Source: Streptomyces acidiscabies (lineage in GTDB: Bacteria > Actinomycetota > Actinomycetes > Streptomycetales > Streptomycetaceae). Taken from it: a stretch of 64,000 bases of DNA. The stretch is taken from the NCBI RefSeq assembly GCF_020010905.1, contig NZ_JAGJBY010000002.1:2976001-3040000 (forward strand), given 5' to 3'. The position numbers and the translations under genes were made by a program. Of the stretch, positions 38,303 through 48,104 are shown in pieces. Below the pieces are notes generated by a model. It saw only the letters and a program-made list of their open reading frames with translations. It was not told where the DNA came from and ran no database searches. The stretch's first letter is position 1. Every line of letters starts with the position of its first letter.

Positions 38303-41241
38303 CCCGCACCCTGGACCTCCCCACCCCCCTGGTCCTCACCCCCTCCCGCTCCCTCGACGGCATCCTCGCCCGCCTCTGCCGCGACCACCCCCATCTCCCC
38401 GGCACCATCGAGGAGTTGGAGGCCGACCTCGCCGCGAGGGACGCCACCCCCGCCACCTTCCCCCCGCCCGGCAAACGCCAACAGGCCCTCGCCCTGTACG
38501 GCAGGGGCTGGCTCGCCCTCCTCGTCCCCGCGCCGGACGCCCGTGGCTACCAGGTCCGCACGGTCACCCCCCTCCGCTTCGACGACCACCACCGCCTGGC
38601 CCGGGGCTGCCTCCTGCTGCGCCCCACCGCATGGACGGTCCGCGACACACCCCCGGCCCACGCGGACACCCACTGGGACCGCCTCACCGCCGAATGGGAC
38701 CTCCTCCGCAAGGAGATCGCGACGAAGGGCCACACGGCCCCCGACGGACGCGAGGCCCGCCACCTCGACCTCCTCACGAAGGCCGTCGACACGGAACACG
38801 AGCTGCAACGCGAACGAGCGGCGGCGGCACGGCCGTTCACCTACCGGGACGTCCTCCCGACGGCCCACCGCGCGACGTACACGTTCGTCCTGCACGGACG
38901 CCGGTTCCCCGCCGAGGACGAGGTCCTCAGGATCGGCGGCGAACCGGCCCTGCGCGGCCAGGTGTTGTCGGTCGACCAGCGAGGCGCCCGCCTCACCCTG
39001 GCCCTGGACCGGCCCGTCGACTGGCAACACCTCCCGAAACAGGGCGAGTTGCAGCGCGTCGAGAACACCACGGTCCACGCCCGCCGCACCGACGCCCTCA
39101 CGGCGCTGCGCGACGGCCACACCCGCAACCCCCACCTCCTCCCGATCCTCGCGGGCACCCGCGCACCCCGCCCGGGTGCGGGCACGGAACCCCGCAGAGC
39201 CCTGCGGGGCCAGCGCAACCCCCGTACACAGCACGACACTTCGGTTCTCGACCAATGGCAGCAAGCCGCCCTCCACACCGCCCTCGCCACCCAAGACCTC
39301 ACCGCGATCATCGGCCCGCCCGGCACCGGAAAAACCACCGTCATCACCGAACTGGCCCGCGCATCAGCCGGATCGGGCCAACGCGTCCTCCTCACCGCCC
39401 ACAGCAACACCGCCGTCGACAACGTCCTCACCCGCCTCCCCGCCGACCTCGTCACCCTCAGAGTCGGCCCCGAGCACCGCGTCGACCCCGCCGCCCGCCA
39501 CCTCCTCCTCGACCACCGTGCGACGGACCTCCGCCAGGGCATCCTGGACCGCGTCGGCGCCCGCCTCTCCGCGCACACCTCGGGCGGCCCCGGCGCCGAC
39601 CACTGGCCGAAGGCGCTGTACGAGGCCGTCGGCGCCCTGGAGACGGCGCTGGGGCGGGAGCGGGACGCGAGGGCGGCACTGGACGAGGCCCGCCGCAGCG
39701 TCGCGGGCCCGGCGCAGCTGCGTCTTGACCGCATCGCCGTACGCCTGAGCCGCACCCTGGACCGCAGGACCCGCACGGCGGACCGGCTCACAAAGCTCAC
39801 CGACCTCACCAACCCCACCGACCTCGCCGAGGAACGCCCAGGCTGGTGGCGCCGACGCCAACTCGCCCGCGCCGAAAAGGCATTGACCGTCTACGACGAG
39901 GCGATCGAGCAGGCCGAACGTGAGCGCCGTACCGCCGAGGACGCGCTCGACGAGGCGACCCGCGACCACCCCGCCGTGCACGAGCAGCGTGAGAACGTGG
40001 AGCGGGCCGCGCGGGAGGTGACCCGGTGGCGCAAGGAGGCGGAGTACGCCGAGGCCCCGTGCCGCGCGCTGCTCGCGCCCGTGGGCGACGCACCGGAGGA
40101 CCTGTACGAGTTCGCCCGCTGGACCCGCACCGCGCACCCCCTCCTCGCGGCCCGCCGCACGGTCCTCGCGCAGTGGCGGGACGACGTCCGCGCGGCGAAC
40201 GGCCAACTGCACGCCGAACTCGTCCGGTACGCCCATGTCGTGGGCGCCACCAGCAGCGGCTCCGCCGGACCGGCGCTGCTGACCGGCGTCGAGTTCGACC
40301 TCGTCGTCGTGGACGAGGCCGGGCAGATCACCACGGCCGACGCGCTCGTCCCCCTGGTGCGCGCCCCGCGCGCGGTCCTGGTCGGCGACCACCGCCAGCT
40401 CCCGCCGTACGCGGACGACGAGACGGTCTCCCGGGTCCACGCCGAACACGGCCCCGACGCCGCCGAGTTGACCGTACGCAGCATCCTCGAACTCCTCCAG
40501 GACCACCTCCCGGACACGGCGGTCGCCCACCTGCGCACCCAACGCCGCATGCCCCGGGAGATCGCCGACTTCTGCTCGAAGGCGTTCTACGACGGCCAGT
40601 TGCTCACACCGGCCCCCCCGGACCCCGGCAGCACGAGCCACCCCCACCACTCAGCCAACCCCCGCCGCCCCCACACCACCCCCCTGGAAATCCCCGACTG
40701 GCCCACCCTCACCCCCCTCTTCCGCACCCCCCTAGCCCTGATCGACACCTGCGACCTCCCCCCGACAGACCGCGCCGAAAGCGGCGACCCCCGCTCCCGC
40801 GTCAACCGCGCCGAAGCCGACCTCCTCGCCGCCCTCGCCCGCCGCTGCACGGCCGACGACGAGGAGTGGGCGGTCATCGTCCCCTACCGCGCCCAAGCCG
40901 CCCTGATCCGCAACCTGTTGAAGGACCTCCCGCCCGGCACGGGCGACATCGCGACCGTCGACTCCTTCCAGGGCGGCGAACGGGACGTGATCCTGTACGG
41001 CTTCACCCGCTCCAACCCGAGCGGAGCGGTCGGCTTCCTGGACGAACTCCGCCGCGCGAACGTCGCGTTCACCCGGGCCCGGCGCCGCCTGATCCTCGTG
41101 GGCGACTTCGACACCCTCACCCGGGCCACCGACGAGGGCTTCCGGGACCTCGCCCGCGCCCTGCGCGAACACACGGCGGACGTCGGCGAGTTGCTGCCGT
41201 CCCGCGACCTCGAAGCACGCCTCGGAGCCCGCACCGCATGA
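38296..41241 (+). CDS. SF1 helicase, Upf1/DNA2-like (AAA_11/AAA_12)
   Basis: A 981-aa superfamily 1B-type helicase. The N-terminal ~330 residues are a family-specific region. Walker A GPPGTGKT lies at 340-347, Walker B DEAG at 673-676, then GDHRQLPPY, LRTQRRMPREIADF, TVDSFQGGERDVILYG and VAFTRARRRLILVGD. A charged helical insertion (~430-640) separates motif Ia and motif II and may be coiled coil. It should unwind nucleic acid 5' to 3'. The ATG at 38296 overlaps the upstream fusion gene (ATGCTGA) and its stop overlaps the next gene (ATGA), so all three are coupled. Helicases of this class occur both in repair and in defence loci; the neighbours favour the latter. Confidence 0.9.
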   Translation: MLTRTLDLPTPLVLTPSRSLDGILARLCRDHPHLPGTIEELEADLAARDATPATFPPPGKRQQALALYGRGWLALLVPAPDARGYQVRTVTPLRFDDHHRLARGCLLLRPTAWTVRDTPPAHADTHWDRLTAEWDLLRKEIATKGHTAPDGREARHLDLLTKAVDTEHELQRERAAAARPFTYRDVLPTAHRATYTFVLHGRRFPAEDEVLRIGGEPALRGQVLSVDQRGARLTLALDRPVDWQHLPKQGELQRVENTTVHARRTDALTALRDGHTRNPHLLPILAGTRAPRPGAGTEPRRALRGQRNPRTQHDTSVLDQWQQAALHTALATQDLTAIIGPPGTGKTTVITELARASAGSGQRVLLTAHSNTAVDNVLTRLPADLVTLRVGPEHRVDPAARHLLLDHRATDLRQGILDRVGARLSAHTSGGPGADHWPKALYEAVGALETALGRERDARAALDEARRSVAGPAQLRLDRIAVRLSRTLDRRTRTADRLTKLTDLTNPTDLAEERPGWWRRRQLARAEKALTVYDEAIEQAERERRTAEDALDEATRDHPAVHEQRENVERAAREVTRWRKEAEYAEAPCRALLAPVGDAPEDLYEFARWTRTAHPLLAARRTVLAQWRDDVRAANGQLHAELVRYAHVVGATSSGSAGPALLTGVEFDLVVVDEAGQITTADALVPLVRAPRAVLVGDHRQLPPYADDETVSRVHAEHGPDAAELTVRSILELLQDHLPDTAVAHLRTQRRMPREIADFCSKAFYDGQLLTPAPPDPGSTSHPHHSANPRRPHTTPLEIPDWPTLTPLFRTPLALIDTCDLPPTDRAESGDPRSRVNRAEADLLAALARRCTADDEEWAVIVPYRAQAALIRNLLKDLPPGTGDIATVDSFQGGERDVILYGFTRSNPSGAVGFLDELRRANVAFTRARRRLILVGDFDTLTRATDEGFRDLARALREHTADVGELLPSRDLEARLGARTA

Positions 41242-42320
41242 TCCCCCGCCAGCGCAACAACCCCCTCGGCTTCCCGCCCGCCCGCGCCGTCGAGCACGCG
41301 GCGTTCCACCTGAGGGCCGCCCCCGAGACGGTCCACCACCTCCTGCTGCCGGTGTGGCGGGTGGAGGTCGAGGCGAAGGTGACGACCGCCGAGCCGTACC
41401 AGCTCATCGACCGCTACCTGATCCGAGCCGTGGCCGAAGCGGGGGTCACCACTCCCGAGGGACTCGCCTCGTTCCTCGCCCTGGACCCGGCGCTGACCCG
41501 CCAGGCCCTCGCCTACCTCACAGCCGTCGGCCACCTCACCGAAAACCAGGGCGAGTTGGCGCTCACCCCCCTCGGTGAACGCTCCCTGGAAGCGGGCGAG
41601 ATGTACACGGTGAAGCTCGGCGACCGCCGCATCGTGTACTTCGACGCCTGGACCGGCACCCCCCTACCCGAGAGCTACGCCGAACGGGGACCGGCAGGCC
41701 CGTCCCCCCTGGACACCTGGACCTCACCCCCCGCCCTCCTCGCCCCCGACCCCTTCCGCCCGGAGGCCGCCGAGGCCCTCGCGGAACCCGGCGTCGCCGA
41801 CCCCAAGGCCCTGGCCTGGGACGTCGAGTACCTCCTCGCCCACGTCGTGCGCACCGCCGACGGCCGCCACCTGGTCTGCACCCGCCCCCACCGGGGCGAA
41901 CCCGACCCGGTGCTGAGCCGCGCCCTGGACGGCGCCCCCGGCTGCGTCAGCGCCCTCGCGGTGGCGAGCGGTGACGCGCGCCGGCGGTTCGAGGAGGAGG
42001 CGGGCCGCTGGCTGAGCCGCCACAGCCTCGCCGACCACCGCCCCCACCGCGACCCCGGGGGCCCGCACCGCGTACGTCTTGCGGAGGACGCCTGGGCCGA
42101 AAACGCCGGCCACCCCGACCTCCCCCCGCTCGGCTCGGTCGTCGTCCTGCGCTCCGGCGGCTTCTTCCAGCTCTGGTGCGAGGACCCCCGGGCCCGCCGC
42201 CGCGAACTGCGCCGCCGCATGGACGCGTTCGGGACGGCCCGCCCGCGCGACACCGAGACGCTGCGCCTACAGGAATTCCGGTTCGCCGCACTCCTGGACG
42301 TCCAACCCGGTCAGAAATAG
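41238..42320 (+). CDS. Winged-helix-containing protein of unknown function, coupled to helicase
   Basis: A 360-aa protein starting MIPRQRNNPLGFPPARAVEH, whose ATG overlaps the helicase stop. Residues ~45-120 read as a winged helix (YQLIDRYLIRAVAEAGVTTP, LASFLALDPALTRQALAYLT, LTENQGELALTPLG). The rest has mixed alpha/beta segments (VVVLRSGGFFQLWCED near the C-terminus) and no catalytic motif that I can name. It could be a specificity or nucleic-acid-binding partner of the helicase. It is soluble, with no signal or membrane segment. Family unrecognised. Confidence 0.75.
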   Translation: MIPRQRNNPLGFPPARAVEHAAFHLRAAPETVHHLLLPVWRVEVEAKVTTAEPYQLIDRYLIRAVAEAGVTTPEGLASFLALDPALTRQALAYLTAVGHLTENQGELALTPLGERSLEAGEMYTVKLGDRRIVYFDAWTGTPLPESYAERGPAGPSPLDTWTSPPALLAPDPFRPEAAEALAEPGVADPKALAWDVEYLLAHVVRTADGRHLVCTRPHRGEPDPVLSRALDGAPGCVSALAVASGDARRRFEEEAGRWLSRHSLADHRPHRDPGGPHRVRLAEDAWAENAGHPDLPPLGSVVVLRSGGFFQLWCEDPRARRRELRRRMDAFGTARPRDTETLRLQEFRFAALLDVQPGQK

Positions 42321-42454
42321 TCACCGGAAAGAGAAAAAAGAACACAGTCAACCGCTGATCGATTTCGCATCGAACTCCCCGCAACTAATTCGCCACGCTC
42401 TTATGGAAATCAGACACGTCGGCTGCCCGGCGGGAATAGCGTGAATGTCCACAC

Positions 42455-42484
42455 GGAGGTGCCCCTGGGGAGAGGGGCGCCTCC
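42455..42484 (+). promoter_or_regulatory. Strong hairpin in the leader of the VWA-tubulin operon
   Basis: Arms GGAGGTGCCCCT and AGGGGCGCCTCC pair over 12 bp (one G-U) around a 6-nt loop, 45 nt before the TTG start. There is no T-run, so it may be an attenuator, an mRNA-stability element or the terminator of the upstream operon. Confidence 0.5.
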
Positions 42485-42490
42485 TGAGGT

Positions 42491-42514
42491 GACGCGATTT
42501 CCGGACGCGATTTC
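42491..42514. repeat. Direct repeat GACGCGATTTC x2
   Basis: Two exact 11-bp copies (42491-42501 and 42504-42514) with a 2-nt gap lie just before the ribosome site of the VWA gene. They may be a binding site for a regulator of the second operon. Confidence 0.5.
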
Positions 42515-42529
42515 AGGGGAGCACCGAGA

Positions 42530-44704
42530 TTGACCATTTCACGGGTACTGTGCGCCGTCACGGCCGCCCTGGCCATACCCGCAGCAGCCGCACCCGCCGT
42601 GCAGGCCGCACCCGCCCCGGCGTCCGACCGTCCCGTCCACTATGTCGTGGCCGCCGACGAGTCCGCCAGCCTGGACCCCACCGACGTCGACCGGGAGCGT
42701 GAGGCCGTCGGCGCGATCGCCGTCAGCGAGCCCTCGAACCGCTCCACGCTGGAGGTCCTGGGCTTCGCGAGCGCAGAGAAGGAGGGCCAGACCGCCGTCG
42801 ACAAGGTGTGCCCGGCCCGCGCCCTGGACGCGCTGGCGCGGGCCAAGACGGCCGACTGCGCCCGGCAGTTGCGCCGCCGCGAGCAGAGCGAGGGCGCGGG
42901 CACGGACTTCATCGAGGTGATCCGGCAGGCCGTCGCCGACCTGCGGACCGCGCCGGACACCGACCCGCGCGTCCTGTTCCTGATGACGGACGGCGTCCTG
43001 GAGGTGAAGGACAGCCTCAAGTACCGGAACCTGGACGCCCGTACGGCCCAGGACGCGGCGGAGAAGGACCTCGCCGACGCGCTCGCCGAGGCCGCCGCCG
43101 CACGGGTGCAGATCTGGCCGCTCGGCTTCGGCAAGGCCGACGAGGAAGCGCTCAAGAAGATGGCCGACGCCGGCTACCGGGCGGGCTGCGCGAACCTGAA
43201 GGACGCCCGCCCCCGCCCCCACATGGCCGTCGACCCGCAGCAGATCAGCGGCGCCCTCCAGGACGCCTTCGCGACAGCCCGCTGCTACTACCGCGAGGAG
43301 GGCGGCTCGAAGCGCCCGCCGGGCGAACTCGCCGTACGGATCTCGCCGTTGGCGACGGAGGGCACGATCGTCGTCGAGAAGGGCGACCCGGCCGTCACCG
43401 TCAAGTACTACGACCCGAGAGGCAGGCGCGTCGACCCCGGCACGCGGGACGCGGACTCGACGTACGCGTTCACCGGCCAGGGCACCGCCACCGAGTCCCT
43501 GCGCATCACCCGCCCCCTGCCCGGGAGTTGGCGGGTCGCGCTGGACGCGCCCGAGGGGCACCGGGACAAGGCGGCCAGCGTCAGCGTCCTGTGGCACGGC
43601 GCGGTGCGCTCCACGATCTCGCTCAGCGAGTACGCGCCCGCGCCCGGCGCGAAGGTCGAGATGCGGGTGCCGATCCTGACCCGCGAGGAGTCCGTCCCGG
43701 ACCCGCGCGACCTGCGCGGCATCACGGTCACCGGCACCCTCACCGGCAAGGGCATCGACAGGCCGGTGCCGTTCGCGCTGGCCGGGGACGGCCACGGCAG
43801 GTTCGCCGGCACCGTCACCGTCCCCCGCCAGGCGTCCGGCGCCCTCATGTTCACGTCAACCGTGTCCGCCGTCGGCCTCCAGCCCGACGTACGCAGCCAG
43901 CCCGCCGCGATCTTCACCGCCGGCCGGGCCGTGGAAGCCGCCCTCGCGCTCGGCGGCGCCGAACTGCACCCCGGGGACACGCACGAGGCGCAGCTCACCG
44001 TCACCAACACGGACACGAAACCCCACACCCTGACCCTCGCCTTCGCCGACACGAAGGCCACCGGACTCACCCTCACCCCACGCCACGTGACGGTCGGACC
44101 CGGCGCCGAGGCCCACCGCACGACGGTGAAACTGACCGTCGGCGACCACCTCGGCTTCCGCGTCCGCACCGACCCCACCGCCCTCGGCGGCAAGATCGTC
44201 GTCACCGACGACACCGGCGTCGTCCTCGACGACCAGCTCCTCGACGTGGTCTCGGTCAGCAGGAAAAGCAACCCGTTGAAGTGGATCGTGGCGGGCGCTG
44301 CCCTGCTCCTGCTGCTCGCCGCCGCCTTCTACGGCCTGCGCCTCTACACCCGCAGGCGGGCCGCACGCCCGCGCGGGACGCTCGTCCTGGAGGACCCCTG
44401 GGGCCGCGAACTGGCGACCCACCCGGTGCTGGACGGCCGCGCGGGCTGGTACCGGTTCGACGTCGAGGACGACGGCGACAGCCCCCGCGTACGGCGCTCC
44501 GCGCAAGGCGAGTGGGCCATGCGCCGCACCCCCGAGGGCGACGTCCAACTGCGGCGCGGCGCCGAGGAATCGGTGACCGTACGGCCCGGCGAGGGCGCGA
44601 GCGCCGGCGCCGACCTGGTCCTGAAGGTCGTCGACGGTACCCCCTCGCCGCCCCCGGACACCTGGTCGCCGTACGCCTCCGAGGTCGGCCACCCCGACCT
44701 GTGA
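42530..44704 (+). CDS. Membrane-anchored VWA domain protein
   Basis: A 724-aa protein. It has a signal peptide (VLCAVTAALAIPAAAAPAVQ), an extracytoplasmic von Willebrand A domain with MIDAS DESAS at 43-47 and a later FLMTDGV, several beta-sandwich segments (~260-560), one membrane helix at about 585-606 (WIVAGAALLLLLAAAFYG) and a ~115-residue cytoplasmic tail. It therefore presents a metal-dependent adhesion domain outside and a signalling tail inside. The proposed start is TTG at 42530 behind AGGGGAG. It is the first gene of the tubulin-GTPase operon (22 nt to the next). VWA, tubulin-like and GTPase genes have been described together as a predicted membrane-remodelling set. Confidence 0.88.
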   Translation: MTISRVLCAVTAALAIPAAAAPAVQAAPAPASDRPVHYVVAADESASLDPTDVDREREAVGAIAVSEPSNRSTLEVLGFASAEKEGQTAVDKVCPARALDALARAKTADCARQLRRREQSEGAGTDFIEVIRQAVADLRTAPDTDPRVLFLMTDGVLEVKDSLKYRNLDARTAQDAAEKDLADALAEAAAARVQIWPLGFGKADEEALKKMADAGYRAGCANLKDARPRPHMAVDPQQISGALQDAFATARCYYREEGGSKRPPGELAVRISPLATEGTIVVEKGDPAVTVKYYDPRGRRVDPGTRDADSTYAFTGQGTATESLRITRPLPGSWRVALDAPEGHRDKAASVSVLWHGAVRSTISLSEYAPAPGAKVEMRVPILTREESVPDPRDLRGITVTGTLTGKGIDRPVPFALAGDGHGRFAGTVTVPRQASGALMFTSTVSAVGLQPDVRSQPAAIFTAGRAVEAALALGGAELHPGDTHEAQLTVTNTDTKPHTLTLAFADTKATGLTLTPRHVTVGPGAEAHRTTVKLTVGDHLGFRVRTDPTALGGKIVVTDDTGVVLDDQLLDVVSVSRKSNPLKWIVAGAALLLLLAAAFYGLRLYTRRRAARPRGTLVLEDPWGRELATHPVLDGRAGWYRFDVEDDGDSPRVRRSAQGEWAMRRTPEGDVQLRRGAEESVTVRPGEGASAGADLVLKVVDGTPSPPPDTWSPYASEVGHPDL

Positions 44705-44726
44705 ACCGCCCGCAGGAAGGCACCCC

Positions 44727-47700
44727 ATGAAGATCAACCAACCGATGCTGTACGTCGGCCTGGGCGGCACCGGCGGGCTCGTCGGCGCCGAACTGGAACG
44801 CCGGCTGCGCGCCGCCCTGTGCGGCCCGGACGGCACCGCGCTCGCCTCGCGCGGCATCAACCAGCGCTACCAGCTGCCCGAATGCCTCCAGTTCGTGTAC
44901 GCCGACTACAGCGAGGCCGAACTCGCCCGGCTCCCGCACCTGAGCGTGGAACCCGCGCTCCAGGGGGCGTACGCGCGCACCGCCCGCGCCACCCACGATC
45001 TCCTTCCCGGCTACGACAGTTCGCCGAGCGTGACGCGCGAACTGCGCGCCGCGATCCCGCGCGAGACCCGCGACTGGCTGCCCCCGCAGGCCACCGAACC
45101 GAGGATCACCCCGCTGCGCAACGGCGCGGGCCAGCTCCCCACGGTCGGCCGCGCCGCCCTGTTCGGGACGCTCCTGCGGGACGATCTGACGCCGGTGATG
45201 GGCCCGTTGCAGCAGGCCATCGACATCATCGGGCGCTCCGGCGGCGAGTTGAGCCGCCTCGGCGGCGGACCGATCTCCGGCTGCGACGTGTTCGTGGCGT
45301 TCTCCGTCGCCGGGGGCACCGGCACCGGGATCTTCCTGGACTACCTGCACTTCATCGGGCAGGCGTTCAAGGAGAAGAACTTCAGCGGCGCCCGCATCTA
45401 CCCGCTGGTCGTGATGCCGTCCGCGTTCCCGCTCGCCAAGGGCGGCGGCCGGGACGCCGAACTCAACGCCGCACGCGCGGTGGTGGACCTGTTCCGGCTG
45501 GTCGACGAGCAGAACGTGCCCGTCGCCGACGACGTGATCGGCGACGTCGACCACGCCTCCGGGACCGCGATCCGCTACCCGCACGACCGCGTCGTACGCC
45601 TGGACGCCGGGGTCATGCCGACGGCGTTCCTCTTCAGCCGCACCGCCGGGATCCGCCCGGACGACCTGCGCCGGTCGATGGTGTCGCTCATCATGTCGCT
45701 GATCGGCGCCGAACTGGGCGACGCGCCCGGACGGGACGACGAGCACCAGACGTTCGCGTCCAGCTTCATCAACTCCGATGCCAAACGGCGGATCCGCGCG
45801 AAGTCGGGCATCGGTCACCGGGGCGTCTCGACGAGCCTGGTCGCCTCGATGACCGTCCCCTTGGAGCCCCTCGCCGACCTGGTCTCGGCGCGTCTGCTCG
45901 CGCACGGCGTGTCCCGGCTCGCGGACTCCTCCGCGCAGCACAGCCACGAGTACGCCGGGACGGTGCGCCGCATGTTCGCGGACGCGGGCCTGGAGGAGCT
46001 GTGGAACCGCGACCCCCTCCCGCCGCCCGAGGCACGCCCCGCGCAGCGCGGCGGCGCCGGCATCGAGGAGTCCCTGACGACCCGACTGCGCGAGATGCAG
46101 GCGACGTTGGAGGATCTACGGCGCCGGGTGGCGCGCCGCGTGCCGGTGCTCGCGGAGCAGTTCTCGCCGCAGACGGCGCTGGAGCGCGCCCTGCGCACCA
46201 TGGACCCCTTCCAGGTCGAACGCGTCGTCAAGGGCGTCCCCGGCGACCCCGACCCGGTCACCCGGCAAGGTGTCCTCGGCATGCTGGAGAGCCGGGGCCG
46301 CGAACCCGGCGGCGGCGAGCACCGGGCCCTGCTCCCGCCGCCCGTACCGAAGTTCAAGGACGGCATCACCGCCCGCCTCGCCCGCACCCGGCACGACGAG
46401 CTGAGGGCGCGCACCGAGGCCGAGCAGAACACCTGGTACGCGGCGCGCTCCAAGGCGATCTGGCACGAGGCGTGGCGGGCGGAGGAACAGCGCTGGCGCC
46501 CCAAGGCCGCCGCGCTCACCGCCGAGATCACCGCCCTCGTCGAGGTGTTCCACAAACACCGCGAGGAGGAGCCGCGCGCCTACAAGGCGCAGGTTCTGGA
46601 GCTGTACGACGACCGCACGGGTGTCTCCTACCTGCTGCCGCCGCAGAACAACCTCACCGATTTCTACGACGACCTGCGCGAACGCCTCACGAAACGCGAG
46701 AACTTGAGGGACAGCGACGACGAGGCGGCGCTCGTGCACGCGCTGGTCGGCGCCGACGCGTGGCAGGCCGCGCGCACGACCGCCCGCCGCAACCCGGACG
46801 CGGCCGTCGCGCCCGTGAAGGCGGCGATCGAGCAGCGGATCAAGCAACTCTTCGCGCAGAGCGGCACGTTGCACGACGAGAAGCCTCTCCTGCCGTCCAT
46901 GGCCATGCTGCTGGAGGCTGCGGCCGGGGTCGGCGCCGCCGCCGAGTCCGTCGGCAAGGCCGCGCTCGACCAATTCCGGTTCAAGATCGCCGGGTTGATC
47001 CCGCACGGCTTCGTCCCCGAGGGCGGCGGACCGCTCAAGGTCCTTGTCGTCTACCCGCGTTCCTCGGCGAAGGACACCGTCGAGGACTACCTCCGCAAGC
47101 ACCTCTCGCTGCCGCGCGGGAGCACCGAGTTCAACGGCGTGGACACCGACTCGATCACCGTCGTCCTGTTCCGCCGCGAGATGAGCCTCACCGAAGTCCC
47201 CGAGGTCCGCAAGGTGTTGAAGCGCTGGGCGAAGGCGCGCGAGACGGAGGTCGCGGCCGACTACCTCGACTGGCGCCAGCGCCTCGGACGCGGCGGCGAG
47301 TGGCTCGCGGCGACCACCGAGGACCGCCGCGAGATTCTGCACCGGCTGCTGTGCGCCCTGTGGAAGGGGCAGGTCGAGGTCGTCGAGGGCACCGACCACG
47401 AGCCCGTGAAGGTCCTGGTCCGCCTGCACAGCAGCCTCCCCGACGACGTCACCACCGACGTCCCCGGCATCGAACTGCGCCTCGGCGACCGGCCCCAGCG
47501 CGGCGTCTCCGGCTGGGCGAGGCTCCTGCACGCCTACGAACAGATCGCCCTCCTCACCGAGGACGCCGTCGTCGAGACGTACTGCCAGGCCCTCATGGAA
47601 CGCAGCGCGAACAACCTCGGCGAGGAGCCCCACCCGCTGTACACGTACGTCGTCGAGGAACTGGCGCCCCGTCAGATCGCCCTGATCCGCGACCGGTTGA

Positions 47701-48104
47701 CGCGCTCCGTGCACACCTCCGGCGAATGGGCCGACTCCCTCCTGGAGTTCTGGACCGACCTCCTGCCCGCCGCCCTCGACATCCCGTTCGCCGACAAGAA
47801 CGCCGTCGCGCCGACCCTGCGCTCACTGCGGCACGCGCTGCGCGAGATCGACGTCATCGAGGTGACGGAACGTCAGGAACCGCGTGCCCGGGGCGCGTTC
47901 CCCTGGGACAACCGCCCCGACGCCGGGGAACCCCAGCGCGAACGGCCCCTGCCGCCCTTCGCCGGTGCCACCGCCGGGTCCGACGGCTGGCCCGGCGAGG
48001 AACCCGACACCCCCGCCCCCGTCTGGGCCGAGGCCCGCGAACAGGAGCCGGTCCGGCGCCCCGGCGCGGGCGAGGCCGGCGACCCGTGGAAGGACGTCGA
48101 ATGA
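44727..48104 (+). CDS. Large tubulin/FtsZ-superfamily protein (Tubulin_2-like)
   Basis: A 1125-aa protein whose N-terminal third carries the tubulin-type nucleotide fold: MLYVGLGGTGGLVGAELERR (first glycine loop) and the tubulin signature AGGTGTG at 195-201, followed by YPLVVMPSAFPLAKGGG. The rest is a long helical C-terminal region (charged, e.g. TRLREMQATLEDLRRRVARR) with further alpha/beta blocks, and a Pro/Glu-rich tail. Size and architecture match the divergent bacterial tubulin-like family found beside VWA and GTPase genes, not cell-division FtsZ. GTP binding and polymerisation are likely but unproven. The stop overlaps the next start (ATGA). Confidence 0.88.
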   Translation: MKINQPMLYVGLGGTGGLVGAELERRLRAALCGPDGTALASRGINQRYQLPECLQFVYADYSEAELARLPHLSVEPALQGAYARTARATHDLLPGYDSSPSVTRELRAAIPRETRDWLPPQATEPRITPLRNGAGQLPTVGRAALFGTLLRDDLTPVMGPLQQAIDIIGRSGGELSRLGGGPISGCDVFVAFSVAGGTGTGIFLDYLHFIGQAFKEKNFSGARIYPLVVMPSAFPLAKGGGRDAELNAARAVVDLFRLVDEQNVPVADDVIGDVDHASGTAIRYPHDRVVRLDAGVMPTAFLFSRTAGIRPDDLRRSMVSLIMSLIGAELGDAPGRDDEHQTFASSFINSDAKRRIRAKSGIGHRGVSTSLVASMTVPLEPLADLVSARLLAHGVSRLADSSAQHSHEYAGTVRRMFADAGLEELWNRDPLPPPEARPAQRGGAGIEESLTTRLREMQATLEDLRRRVARRVPVLAEQFSPQTALERALRTMDPFQVERVVKGVPGDPDPVTRQGVLGMLESRGREPGGGEHRALLPPPVPKFKDGITARLARTRHDELRARTEAEQNTWYAARSKAIWHEAWRAEEQRWRPKAAALTAEITALVEVFHKHREEEPRAYKAQVLELYDDRTGVSYLLPPQNNLTDFYDDLRERLTKRENLRDSDDEAALVHALVGADAWQAARTTARRNPDAAVAPVKAAIEQRIKQLFAQSGTLHDEKPLLPSMAMLLEAAAGVGAAAESVGKAALDQFRFKIAGLIPHGFVPEGGGPLKVLVVYPRSSAKDTVEDYLRKHLSLPRGSTEFNGVDTDSITVVLFRREMSLTEVPEVRKVLKRWAKARETEVAADYLDWRQRLGRGGEWLAATTEDRREILHRLLCALWKGQVEVVEGTDHEPVKVLVRLHSSLPDDVTTDVPGIELRLGDRPQRGVSGWARLLHAYEQIALLTEDAVVETYCQALMERSANNLGEEPHPLYTYVVEELAPRQIALIRDRLTRSVHTSGEWADSLLEFWTDLLPAALDIPFADKNAVAPTLRSLRHALREIDVIEVTERQEPRARGAFPWDNRPDAGEPQRERPLPPFAGATAGSDGWPGEEPDTPAPVWAEAREQEPVRRPGAGEAGDPWKDVE

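Noticed and set aside
44727..48104. Cell-division FtsZ
   Set aside because: Only the glycine-rich nucleotide loop is shared; the protein is about three times larger and sits with VWA and GTPase genes rather than in a division cluster.
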